From an uncultured Ignavibacteria bacterium (GTDB taxonomy: Bacteria > Bacteroidota > Ignavibacteria > Kapaibacteriales > UBA2268), in assembly GCA_903911805.1 (NCBI GenBank), contig CAIWET010000123.1, forward strand, positions 1 to 8,914: a stretch of 8,914 nucleotides of DNA, in the 5' to 3' direction. Below are positions 1 through 5,735 of this stretch, piece by piece (the first letter of the stretch is position 1; each line of letters starts with the position of its first letter). The position numbers and the translations under genes were made by a program. A model generated the notes under the pieces. It was not told where the DNA came from, made no database searches, and was given only the letters and a program-made list of their open reading frames with translations.

Positions 1-75
1 AGACAGATTAATTCTAATAAATTATTTCAACAAGTTAAAATAAAGTTAATTAGAAATATTTAAATTACAGTAATC

Positions 76-453
76 TTAATTAAAAGGTTCCCATAATTCA
101 ATTTTATTTCCTTCTGGATCTTGAATCCAAGCAAATTTTCCATAATCAAATACTTGAATTTCACCTACAATTTTAACTCCTTCAGCTTTTAATTCTGCAA
201 TTAATTCTTCGAGATTTTCGACGATATAATTAAGCATAAATGATTTTCTGCTCGGTGTAAAATATTTGGTATCTTTTGGAAAAGGATTCCAAACAGTTTG
301 ATTCTGCTTATCAGGATTGTCATTTTCTCTCCAATGGAAAACACTACCCCATTTGTCGCCTTCGATTCCGAGATGTTTATTGTACCATTCTCTCATTTGG
401 TCAGGATTTTCACTCTTAAAGAAAATTCCCCCTATGCCTTTTACTTTTTTCAT
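76..453 (-). CDS. VOC family (glyoxalase/bleomycin-resistance fold) protein, function unknown
   Basis: A 125-residue single-domain protein of the vicinal oxygen chelate superfamily. Recognisable parts are the N-terminal strand with 'GIGGIFFKS' (residues 6-14) followed by an alpha helix ending in 'WYNKHLGI' (23-30), a second half beginning 'FMLNYIVENLEELIAEL' (72-88), and the typical end 'DPEGNKIELWEP' (112-123), where Glu119 sits at the usual C-terminal metal-ligand position. The positions that normally carry His in the first and second motifs appear to be Gly9 and Met73, so a classical lyase or dioxygenase metal site is doubtful. The length is normal for one VOC unit of the kind that dimerises. 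The ATG at 453 has no visible Shine-Dalgarno sequence; its leader is almost pure A/T, which is common in Bacteroidota. It stands alone behind a 678-bp spacer, and nothing in the 75 bp downstream looks like a terminator. Family assignment is firm; substrate and reaction are unknown. Confidence 0.88.
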   Translation of the reverse strand: MKKVKGIGGIFFKSENPDQMREWYNKHLGIEGDKWGSVFHWRENDNPDKQNQTVWNPFPKDTKYFTPSRKSFMLNYIVENLEELIAELKAEGVKIVGEIQVFDYGKFAWIQDPEGNKIELWEPFN

Positions 454-498
454 AAATTTTTTATTAAAATTTAAAACAAATTAATTTAATATTCTCTT

Positions 499-677
499 TT
501 ATACTTCTAATTTCTCTTACTCAACTCTACAAACTATTTAAATTCATACACTTAATGCAGTAATTAGCAAACACTGTGCCAAATTAGTCATTAGTTTTAT
601 TAATTATATAAAGAGTAATTTGGAATTTGCTAAACACCAGAAGTAATTGTAATGAGTAAGGGAGATAAAGAGGATAA
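499..677. repeat. AT-rich imperfect inverted repeat
   Basis: Outer arms: 499-522 and 654-677 are reverse complements at 18 of 24 positions, including an uninterrupted 7-nt block CTTACTC/GAGTAAG. Inner arms: TTAGCAAA (564-571) pairs with TTTGCTAA (626-633), and CCAAATTA (579-586) pairs with TAATTTGG (616-623), around a central loop at 587-615. The arms are colinear, but the stretches between inner and outer arms are unequal (41 against 20 nt). It could be a degenerate MITE-like element or a fortuitous palindrome in AT-rich DNA. Confidence 0.4.
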
Positions 678-724
678 TAGATTCCTATTTCCTCAGGAAA
701 GACACCTCAAAAATTGCTAAACCA

Positions 725-750
725 GATTCTTTTCTTCGGTTGAGAATGAC
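725..750. repeat. Diverged copy of the dispersed GATTCTT...AATGAC repeat
   Basis: This 26-nt stretch matches the reverse complement of 5673-5698 at 19 of 26 positions without gaps. Both begin GATTCTTT and end AATGAC, with a CTTCG core slightly offset. This resembles half of the palindrome found intact at 5673-5727. Confidence 0.45.
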
Positions 751-761
751 TGCATAAATTT

Positions 762-797
762 GAATGCTTCGCATTCACTCATTCAAGGATGAATGAG
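762..797. repeat. Two adjacent small perfect hairpins
   Basis: GAATGC (762-767) pairs with GCATTC (771-776) around a 3-nt loop TTC. Immediately after it, CTCATTC (778-784) pairs with GAATGAG (791-797) around a 6-nt loop. Both share the GAATG/CATTC core. Neither is followed by a T tract on either strand, so they are not intrinsic terminators. Confidence 0.5.
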
Positions 798-804
798 CTA
801 CTAA

Positions 805-842
805 ATTCTCTTCTTTCAAGTCACTGCCTTCGAGTGGAGTGG
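805..842 (+). repeat. 38-nt imperfect direct repeat, copy 1
   Basis: It matches 963-1000 at 32 of 38 positions without gaps, sharing the exact 12-nt block TTCTTTCAAGTC. The second half, CTGCCTTCGAGTGGAG, is a mutated form of a pyrimidine/purine hairpin that is better preserved in copy 2. Confidence 0.6.
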
Positions 843-880
843 TAAGAGGATATCAACAATAAAGTAAAGATTACCACCCC

Positions 881-923
881 GACTGAATAAGAATTCAGTC
901 ACCCCTCCTTACAGAAGGAGGGG
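881..923. repeat. Tandem perfect hairpins, one AT-containing and one GC-rich
   Basis: GACTGAAT (881-888) pairs with ATTCAGTC (893-900) over a 4-nt loop. One base later CCCCTCCTT (902-910) pairs perfectly with AAGGAGGGG (915-923) over the loop ACAG. The 9-bp GC-rich stem is stable, but it is followed by AAGTAAA on the plus strand and preceded by TGACTG, so there is no poly-U tract in either direction. It looks like a repeat fragment rather than a terminator. Confidence 0.6.
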
Positions 924-962
924 AAGTAAATATTGTAAAATCATTTAGTTAAGAGATAAATA

Positions 963-1000
963 ATTCTTTTCTTTCAAGTCCCTCCCTTCAAGGGGAGGGG
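963..1000 (+). repeat. 38-nt imperfect direct repeat, copy 2
   Basis: Partner of 805-842 (32 of 38 identical), offset by 158 nt. Its end forms a near-perfect hairpin at 980-1000: CCCTCCCTT pairs with AAGGGGAGGG with one bulged G. The pyrimidine/purine stem resembles the CCCCTCC/GGAGGGG hairpin at 902-923, so the same kind of element seems to be present three times in 200 bp. Confidence 0.6.
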
Positions 1001-1028
1001 TTATAGGGGGCGCCATTTCTAAACTTAG

Positions 1029-1049
1029 ATGCCGCATCAAGTACGGCAT
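1029..1049. repeat. Small hairpin ATGCCG/CGGCAT
   Basis: ATGCCG (1029-1034) pairs with CGGCAT (1044-1049) over a 9-nt loop. Sequences of this kind, running on into ATGACA, recur between genes in many bacteria. No T tract follows, so I treat it as a repeat fragment. Confidence 0.4.
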
Positions 1050-1067
1050 GACACATAGTAAAAACAT

Positions 1068-1095
1068 AAAAAAAAGACGCACATTTCTGTGCGTC
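1068..1095 (-). terminator. Intrinsic terminator of clpC
   Basis: GACGCACA (1076-1083) pairs perfectly with TGTGCGTC (1088-1095) over the 4-nt loop TTTC. Read on the minus strand, the 8-bp stem is followed directly by eight T residues (A tract 1068-1075) and more T-rich sequence. It begins 36 nt past the clpC stop. There is no T run on the plus-strand side, so it acts for minus-strand transcripts only. Confidence 0.93.
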
Positions 1096-1131
1096 TCTCT
1101 TATAGATTATCTTTTCAAAAAGAATCTCTTT

Positions 1132-3684
1132 TTAATTCTCAATCAATTTGATTTCTTCGGGAGCATCAATCACTGCTGTAAGAGTGCTATCCACGATTTC
1201 TTCCTTCTTAAGATTTGATCTTACACTTTTGAATGTAAGGATTTTGCCGTCTTCAGCCAAATCAGCTTCAACATCAGAGAATGGAAGAATTTCCATCTTG
1301 ATAATTGATTCAGCCAATTCATCTTCAACGTATTTTTGCAAAGCTCTTCTTAATGGGCGAGCTCCGTATTTGTCGTCAAATCCTTTTTCAACTAAAAAAT
1401 CTTTTGCCTTTTCAGTTAAACTGATTGAAATATTATTTGTCTTCAATCTTTCAGTTAAATTCTTTAATTGAATATCAATGATTGAATGAATATGTTCTTT
1501 CTGCAATTTATGGAATATAATGAAATCATCAATTCTATTGATAAATTCAGGATTGAACAATTTCTTGATTGATTCTTCAATAGTGTTTTTCACGTTTTCG
1601 TGATCAGTTTCAGGAGTATCAATCGAAAATCCGATTCTTCCACCAGCTTTTACGTCGCGTGTTCCAACATTTGAAGTCATTATAATTACAGTATTTTTGA
1701 AATCTACTTTTCTGCCAAGTCCATCAGTTAAAACGCCATCGTCAAATACTTGCAGCAATATATTGAATAAATCAGGATGAGCTTTTTCTACTTCATCAAG
1801 CAAAATAATTGAATAAGGTTTTCTTCTAACTTTTTCGGTTAACTGTCCACCTTCTTCGTATCCCACGTAACCTGGAGGAGCTCCAACCAAACGTGAAACA
1901 GAGAATTTTTCCATATATTCACTCATATCAATTCTGATAAGCGCGTCTTCTGAATCAAACATTACTCTGGCTAATGATTTTGCCAATTCTGTTTTACCAA
2001 CGCCAGTAGGTCCTAAAAACATAAATGAACCAATTGGTCTTCTTGGGTCTTTAAGTCCAGCTCTAGCTCTTCTGATTGCTTTAGAAATGTGTGAAATGGC
2101 TTCGTCTTGCCCAATGATGTGAGCTTTTAAGCTTTCTTCCATATTTACCAATTTGGCTGTTTCGCCTTCAGCTACTTTATTAACTGGAATTCCAGTCATC
2201 ATTGCAACTACATCAGCAATATCATCTTCTGTAACAGGGAAATATGTTTCGCTTGAGCGGTTGTCCCATTCGTCTTTAGCTGTTTCTAGCTCGTTCTGAA
2301 GTTTTTTCTCCAAATCTCTTAATCTTGCAGCTTCTTCAAAATTCTGATTTTTAACAACAGAGTTTTTTTGAACTTTAATTAAATCAATTTGTTCTTCAAG
2401 TTCAATAATTACTTTTGGAACATCAATATTTGCTAAATGTACTTTTGCTCCAGCTTCGTCCATTACGTCAATTGCCTTATCTGGGAAATTTCTATCTGTA
2501 ATGTATCTATCTGCTAATCGAACGCAAGAATTAACAGCATCTAGTGAATATTTTACAAAATGATGATCTTCATATTTGTCTTTAATATTTTCCAAAATTT
2601 GCTTTGTTTCTTCCACAGTAGGTGGCTCAACCAAAACTTTTTGGAATCTTCTATCTAAAGCACCATCTTTTTCGATATATTTTCTGTATTCGTCTAAAGT
2701 TGTAGCGCCAATGCACTGAAGTTCGCCTCTTGAAAGAGCAGGTTTGAACATATTTGATGCATCTAATGAACCGGATGCTCCACCAGCTCCAACTAATGTA
2801 TGAAGCTCGTCAATGAATAGAATTACATCTTTTGCTTTTTCTAATTCACCCATTAAAGCTTTCATTCTTTCTTCGAATTGACCGCGATATTTTGTTCCGG
2901 CAACTATTCCAGCTATATCGAGCGAAACCACTCTTTTGTCGTAAAGTGAGCGCGGTACTTTCTTCTCAACGATTCTCAAAGCAAGTCCTTCTACAATCGC
3001 AGTTTTACCAACACCTGGTTCGCCGATTAAAACAGGATTGTTTTTCTTTCTACGAGATAAAATTTGTGAAACTCTTTCGATTTCTTTTTGTCTTCCAATA
3101 ACGGGATCGAGTTTATTTTCCATCGCCATTTTAGTTAAATCTCTTCCGAAATTATCTAAAACAGGAGTTTTAATTTTATCTTTAGTTTTTTCTTTTTCTT
3201 TAGCTGATGCAGTGGAAGTTGTAGATTTTGTTGATTTAAATGACCTATGACCGCTATAGAAGTTATCTAATTCTCTTCTTAAGTTATCGTAAGTCACGCT
3301 GAATTGCGATAAAATCTGGGAAGCAATATTTTCTTCATCCCTAAGCAGAGAAAGCATTAAATGCTCGGTTCCAACTACATCTGAACGATATAATTTAGAC
3401 TCAAGAAAAGTTAATTTTAATACTTTTTCAGCTTGTTTTGTAAGTGGAAGATTGCCAATAGTAATAGTTGTATTGCTTGGTCTAACGCATTCTTCTATTG
3501 TAGTTTTGAGTTTTACTATGTCAACGCCAAGATTTTTAAGAATTTTAACAGCAACGCCTTCGCCTTCGCGAATTACACCAAGGAGAAGGTGTTCTGTTCC
3601 TATATAATCGTGTCCTAAACGGATCGCTTCTTCTTTGCTAAGCCTAATTACGTCATTTACCCTATTTGAAAAATGTTCGTCCAT
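1132..3684 (-). CDS. clpC: ATP-dependent Clp protease ATPase subunit ClpC
   Basis: An 850-residue cytoplasmic HSP100/AAA+ unfoldase expected to feed proteins to ClpP. Order: two Clp-N repeats (about 1-65 and 78-142) with matching 'GTEHLLLG' and 'GTEHLMLS' motifs; a Ser/Thr/Lys-rich linker (144-172); ATPase ring 1 with Walker A 'GEPGVGKT' (221-228), pore loop 'KYRGQF' (265-270), Walker B 'ILFIDE' (288-293) and arginines 345-346; a short middle domain with a UVR motif around 446-463; ring 2 with Walker A 'GPTGVGKT' (558-565), pore loop 'GYVGYEEGG' (605-613), Walker B 'IILLDE' (626-631), arginine finger R717 and sensor-2 'GARPLRR' (774-780). The loop 'RIGF' (683-686) fits the IGF/VGF tripeptide that docks on ClpP. 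The short UVR-bearing middle domain rules out ClpB; the UVR motif separates it from ClpA. All catalytic residues are intact and the length is normal. Glu31 and Glu107 match the positions that bind phospho-arginine in Bacillus ClpC. No CIRCE or CtsR-like operator is visible upstream. Confidence 0.98.
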   Translation of the reverse strand: MDEHFSNRVNDVIRLSKEEAIRLGHDYIGTEHLLLGVIREGEGVAVKILKNLGVDIVKLKTTIEECVRPSNTTITIGNLPLTKQAEKVLKLTFLESKLYRSDVVGTEHLMLSLLRDEENIASQILSQFSVTYDNLRRELDNFYSGHRSFKSTKSTTSTASAKEKEKTKDKIKTPVLDNFGRDLTKMAMENKLDPVIGRQKEIERVSQILSRRKKNNPVLIGEPGVGKTAIVEGLALRIVEKKVPRSLYDKRVVSLDIAGIVAGTKYRGQFEERMKALMGELEKAKDVILFIDELHTLVGAGGASGSLDASNMFKPALSRGELQCIGATTLDEYRKYIEKDGALDRRFQKVLVEPPTVEETKQILENIKDKYEDHHFVKYSLDAVNSCVRLADRYITDRNFPDKAIDVMDEAGAKVHLANIDVPKVIIELEEQIDLIKVQKNSVVKNQNFEEAARLRDLEKKLQNELETAKDEWDNRSSETYFPVTEDDIADVVAMMTGIPVNKVAEGETAKLVNMEESLKAHIIGQDEAISHISKAIRRARAGLKDPRRPIGSFMFLGPTGVGKTELAKSLARVMFDSEDALIRIDMSEYMEKFSVSRLVGAPPGYVGYEEGGQLTEKVRRKPYSIILLDEVEKAHPDLFNILLQVFDDGVLTDGLGRKVDFKNTVIIMTSNVGTRDVKAGGRIGFSIDTPETDHENVKNTIEESIKKLFNPEFINRIDDFIIFHKLQKEHIHSIIDIQLKNLTERLKTNNISISLTEKAKDFLVEKGFDDKYGARPLRRALQKYVEDELAESIIKMEILPFSDVEADLAEDGKILTFKSVRSNLKKEEIVDSTLTAVIDAPEEIKLIEN

Positions 3685-3687
3685 TTT

Positions 3688-3694
3688 GTCCTTA
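3688..3694 (-). promoter_or_regulatory. Ribosome binding site of clpC
   Basis: On the minus strand TAAGGAC lies 3 nt before the ATG at 3684. It is a good AAGGA core, slightly close to the start codon. It supports this ATG as the clpC start, which also gives the expected N-terminus of the first Clp-N repeat. Confidence 0.7.
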
Positions 3695-3743
3695 ATATGT
3701 TATTATTTTACGTACTAAGCAAAATGACGGAATCTTAAAGAAA

Positions 3744-5039
3744 TTATTTAAGACCGCATTTATCAAAAATATAATCTACTGATTTGATTATTCCTTCGTA
3801 ACTGAACATCTGCAATATTTCTTCTTCAGTTATATGTTGCATCAATTCGGTATTAGTTAATAAATTGTCTAAAAATGGTGTGTGTTCTTCCCAAGTTTTC
3901 ATCGCTGATTTCTGTACTAATACATAAGCTTCTTGTCTCTTGAGTCCTTTTTTAGCTAATTCTAATAATACTTTTTGGGAATAAATCAATCCATTAGTCA
4001 AATTGAGATTTTTTATCATATTGTCAGGATAAACCAAAAGATTTTCAACTAATTTCTTTGTTTTATTTAATAAATAATTCAATAAAATTGTTGAATCAGG
4101 GAAAATTACTCTTTCTACGCTTGAGTGAGATATATCTCTTTCGTGCCATAAAGCATTGTTTTCCATTGCTGCTAATGAGTTTGTTCTGATTAATCTTGCA
4201 AGACCACAAATTTGTTCTGAAACAATTGGGTTTCTCTTATGAGGCATTGCTGATGAACCTTTTTGTCCTTTGGAGAAGAATTCTTCTGCTTCTAAAACTT
4301 CAGTTTTTTGGAGGTGACGAACTTCAGTAGCAATTTTTTCAAGGAAAGTTCCAGCCATAGCAACTGAATGCAAAAATTGTGCGAAAGAATCTCTCTGGAT
4401 AACTTGAGTAGTAACTGGTGCTTGTTTCAATCCAAGATGGTGGCAAACGTGTCTTTCAACATCAGGAGAAAGATGCTCAAATGTACCAACTGCGCCATTA
4501 ATTTTACCATAACTAATCTCTTCAATAGAATATTCAAGTCTACTTATTGACCTTTTACATTCTTCGTACCATAAAGCAAGTTTAAGCCCAAAAGTAGTAG
4601 GCTCAGCGTGAATTCCGTGAGTTCTGCCTACGCAGAAGGTATATTTAAATTCCTGAGCTCTTTTAGCAATTATATCTTTGAGTTCATTTAAATCTTTTAA
4701 AAGGATTTCACCGGATTGCTTGCACTGTACAGCAAAGCAAGTATCTAAGATATCAGAACTGGTCATCCCCAAATGGATAAATCTAGATGGTTCGCCAACA
4801 TATTCCTCAACATTTGTTAAAAATGCGATTACGTCGTGTTTAGTTGTTACTTCAATCTCTAAGATTTTATCAGTATTAAAGTCTGCTTTTTCTCTGATAT
4901 ATTGAGCAGTTTCCTTAGGTAAAAGTCCCAATTCAGCCTGTGCTTCAACTGCTAAAACTTCAATTTCAAGCCAGATTTTGAACTTATTATAATCTGTCCA
5001 GATTTCCGACATTTCGGGTAATGAATATCTTTGAATCAT
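3744..5039 (-). CDS. purB: Adenylosuccinate lyase
   Basis: A 431-residue cytoplasmic enzyme of the fumarase/aspartase superfamily. Adenylosuccinate lyase removes fumarate from SAICAR and from adenylosuccinate, so it acts twice in purine synthesis (toward AICAR and toward AMP). Visible signatures are 'KHDVIAF' (67-73, His68), 'GMTSSDI' (91-97), 'GRTHG' (128-132, with His131 the expected general acid position) and the superfamily loop 'GSSAMPHKRNP' (251-261) with the catalytic serine. The length matches the short bacterial PurB form of the Bacillus type. Catalytic residues are complete. The start at 5039 gives the usual 'MIQRYSLPEMSEIW' N-terminus and has a good ribosome binding site. It lies 59 bp upstream of clpC on the same strand with no terminator between, so read-through into clpC is likely. 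No other pur gene is nearby. Confidence 0.97.
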   Translation of the reverse strand: MIQRYSLPEMSEIWTDYNKFKIWLEIEVLAVEAQAELGLLPKETAQYIREKADFNTDKILEIEVTTKHDVIAFLTNVEEYVGEPSRFIHLGMTSSDILDTCFAVQCKQSGEILLKDLNELKDIIAKRAQEFKYTFCVGRTHGIHAEPTTFGLKLALWYEECKRSISRLEYSIEEISYGKINGAVGTFEHLSPDVERHVCHHLGLKQAPVTTQVIQRDSFAQFLHSVAMAGTFLEKIATEVRHLQKTEVLEAEEFFSKGQKGSSAMPHKRNPIVSEQICGLARLIRTNSLAAMENNALWHERDISHSSVERVIFPDSTILLNYLLNKTKKLVENLLVYPDNMIKNLNLTNGLIYSQKVLLELAKKGLKRQEAYVLVQKSAMKTWEEHTPFLDNLLTNTELMQHITEEEILQMFSYEGIIKSVDYIFDKCGLK

Positions 5040-5047
5040 CTTTTTAT

Positions 5048-5053
5048 TTCCTT
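5048..5053 (-). promoter_or_regulatory. Ribosome binding site of purB
   Basis: On the minus strand AAGGAA lies 8 nt before the purB ATG at 5039, an ideal distance. It fixes the start codon. Confidence 0.75.
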
Positions 5054-5069
5054 GCTCTATCTAAAAATA

Positions 5070-5077
5070 CAAAATTA
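5070..5077 (-). promoter_or_regulatory. Possible Bacteroidota-type -7 promoter element for purB
   Basis: The minus strand reads TAATTTTG here, an exact fit to the TAnnTTTG -7 box described for Bacteroidota primary sigma factors. It would place the transcript start about 25 nt before the purB ATG, leaving room for the ribosome binding site. I see no clear -33 TTTG partner, and in A/T-rich DNA an exact 6-of-6 match can arise by chance. An 8-bp A/T-only hairpin (5108-5126) lies further upstream. Confidence 0.3.
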
Positions 5078-5156
5078 TAAAATTGCTATAATATGTAAGG
5101 TAAAATTATTTTTTTATCAAAAAAATCTACTAATATTTGCCATATACAAACCTACT

Positions 5157-5180
5157 TCGAGAACCGGAGTGATTTAAAGA
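5157..5180. repeat. Fragment of the dispersed palindromic repeat
   Basis: GAACCGGAGTGATT (5161-5174) is nearly the reverse complement of AATCACTCCGTTC at 5707-5719: ten bases are identical, then one extra G before the shared TTC. The similarity continues weakly into the following A-rich bases. It therefore looks like a broken arm of the palindrome at 5673-5727, lying on the other side of the DUF2059 gene and in inverted orientation. Confidence 0.45.
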
Positions 5181-5191
5181 GAAAGATCAAT

Positions 5192-5641
5192 TTATTTCTT
5201 CTGCTTTTTCAATGAGTCTTTTGTTAAACCATTTCTTTTTAGGACTTTTTGGATTATTATTTGTCCCCAGGATTCAACATTTTTATTCGATTCGGTAACT
5301 ATTTTTTGATAGTTCAAAGCTAATTTTTTGCCAACTGGAGTTTCATAAAAATTTATAAGTTCTTTCAGCTCTTCTTCATTGAAATATTTTTTTGCAACTG
5401 TAATATTCAAATCAATCAACATTTCTTTAGAATTTGTAAATTCAGTTACTAATTCATTTCTAACTGAATCAGCGATAGATGTTTGAATATCGCTTAGCAT
5501 TTGTATTGGTAAGCTTTCGAACGATTTTTCCATCCCAGAAACTTTTATAAATTTTTTGTAAGTCTTTTTGTAATTATCAGCTTTTTCTTGGGAATACAAA
5601 CTAATCGAAAGGCAAAAGATTATTAAAATTATTTTTTTCAT
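5192..5641 (-). CDS. Secreted DUF2059 domain protein
   Basis: A 149-residue exported protein. Residues 1-18 form a classic signal peptide: Lys2-Lys3, hydrophobic core 'IILIIFCLSISLY' and a likely signal peptidase I cut near Ser17-Gln18. There is no lipobox, since Cys10 lies inside the hydrophobic core. The mature part is helical and charged. Residues 86-121 carry the DUF2059 hallmark 'YFNEEELKELINFYETPVGK' (86-105), the usual pattern of an acidic helix followed by F-Y-x-[ST]-P-x-G-[KR]-K. The role of this family is unknown; it is found in periplasmic or secreted proteins of many Gram-negative bacteria. The ATG at 5641 is preceded on the minus strand by AAGAG, a weak ribosome binding site. It is separated from its neighbours by 94 and 152 bp of repeat-bearing spacer, so it is probably its own transcription unit. 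No clear terminator follows it. The C-terminus is Lys-rich. Confidence 0.85.
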   Translation of the reverse strand: MKKIILIIFCLSISLYSQEKADNYKKTYKKFIKVSGMEKSFESLPIQMLSDIQTSIADSVRNELVTEFTNSKEMLIDLNITVAKKYFNEEELKELINFYETPVGKKLALNYQKIVTESNKNVESWGQIIIQKVLKRNGLTKDSLKKQKK

Positions 5642-5672
5642 TTTTTTCTCTTGATTTTTTTAAGGTTGGGTT

Positions 5673-5727
5673 GTCATTATGAACGAAGTGAAAGAATCGA
5701 ATTCTCAATCACTCCGTTCATTTTGAC
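5673..5727. repeat. 55-bp imperfect palindromic intergenic repeat
   Basis: The two arms (5673-5695 and 5705-5727) are reverse complements at 18 of 23 positions, including ATGAACG against CGTTCAT and AGTGA against TCACT. GAAT/ATTC pairing continues towards the centre, so the stretch could fold into one long hairpin. A T-rich run (5731-5737) follows on the plus strand, where there is no gene to terminate; on the minus strand no T run follows, so it does not look like a terminator for the upstream gene pair. Its sequence recalls dispersed intergenic repeats of the GTCATT.TGAACGAAGTGAA type that I associate with Bacteroidota genomes. Confidence 0.7.
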
Positions 5728-5735
5728 GTATTTTT

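Larger units (their letters stand above)
454..1131. other. 678-bp non-coding spacer rich in hairpins and degenerate repeats
   Basis: No credible reading frame is present on either strand. From the VOC side the spacer holds an AT-rich imperfect inverted repeat (499-677), a diverged copy of a dispersed palindrome (725-750), two small perfect hairpins (762-776 and 778-797), two imperfect direct repeats of 38 nt (805-842 and 963-1000), two further perfect hairpins (881-900 and 902-923), a 6-bp hairpin (1029-1049) and finally the clpC terminator. The promoter of the VOC gene should lie near 454-520 but I cannot identify it convincingly. The G-rich and C-rich patches at 875-923 and 980-1012 stand out sharply from the AT-rich background. 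I read this as a landing zone of decayed small repeats, not as a gene. Confidence 0.75.

Noticed and set aside
564..586. Considered as a CIRCE (HrcA) operator because of TTAGCA at its start
   Set aside because: CIRCE needs TTAGCACTC-N9-GAGTGCTAA; the matching right half is absent and the neighbouring gene is not a chaperone.
902..923. Perfect 9-bp GC-rich hairpin considered as a terminator
   Set aside because: No T run follows on either strand, and clpC already has a strong terminator closer to its stop. It fits better as a repeat unit.
805..1000. Spaced repeats considered as a CRISPR remnant
   Set aside because: There are only two copies with six mismatches, no regular spacer length and no cas genes in the window.
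1117..1133. AAAAAGA/TCTTTTT hairpin overlapping the clpC stop codon
   Set aside because: A 7-bp almost purely A/T stem is weak and expected by chance here; the real terminator lies just beyond it.
1148..1471. Open frame of 107 codons on the plus strand inside clpC
   Set aside because: It is exactly antisense to the conserved 3' part of clpC, its translation is low-complexity Ser/Leu/Phe-rich, and no ribosome binding site or family is recognisable.
2832..3250. Two overlapping plus-strand open frames (89 and 70 codons) inside clpC
   Set aside because: They are antisense to the conserved first ATPase ring and the linker of clpC; Phe/Leu-rich translations arise from the A/T-rich opposite strand.
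4368..4905. Two short plus-strand open frames inside purB
   Set aside because: They are antisense to conserved purB sequence and have no recognisable protein features.
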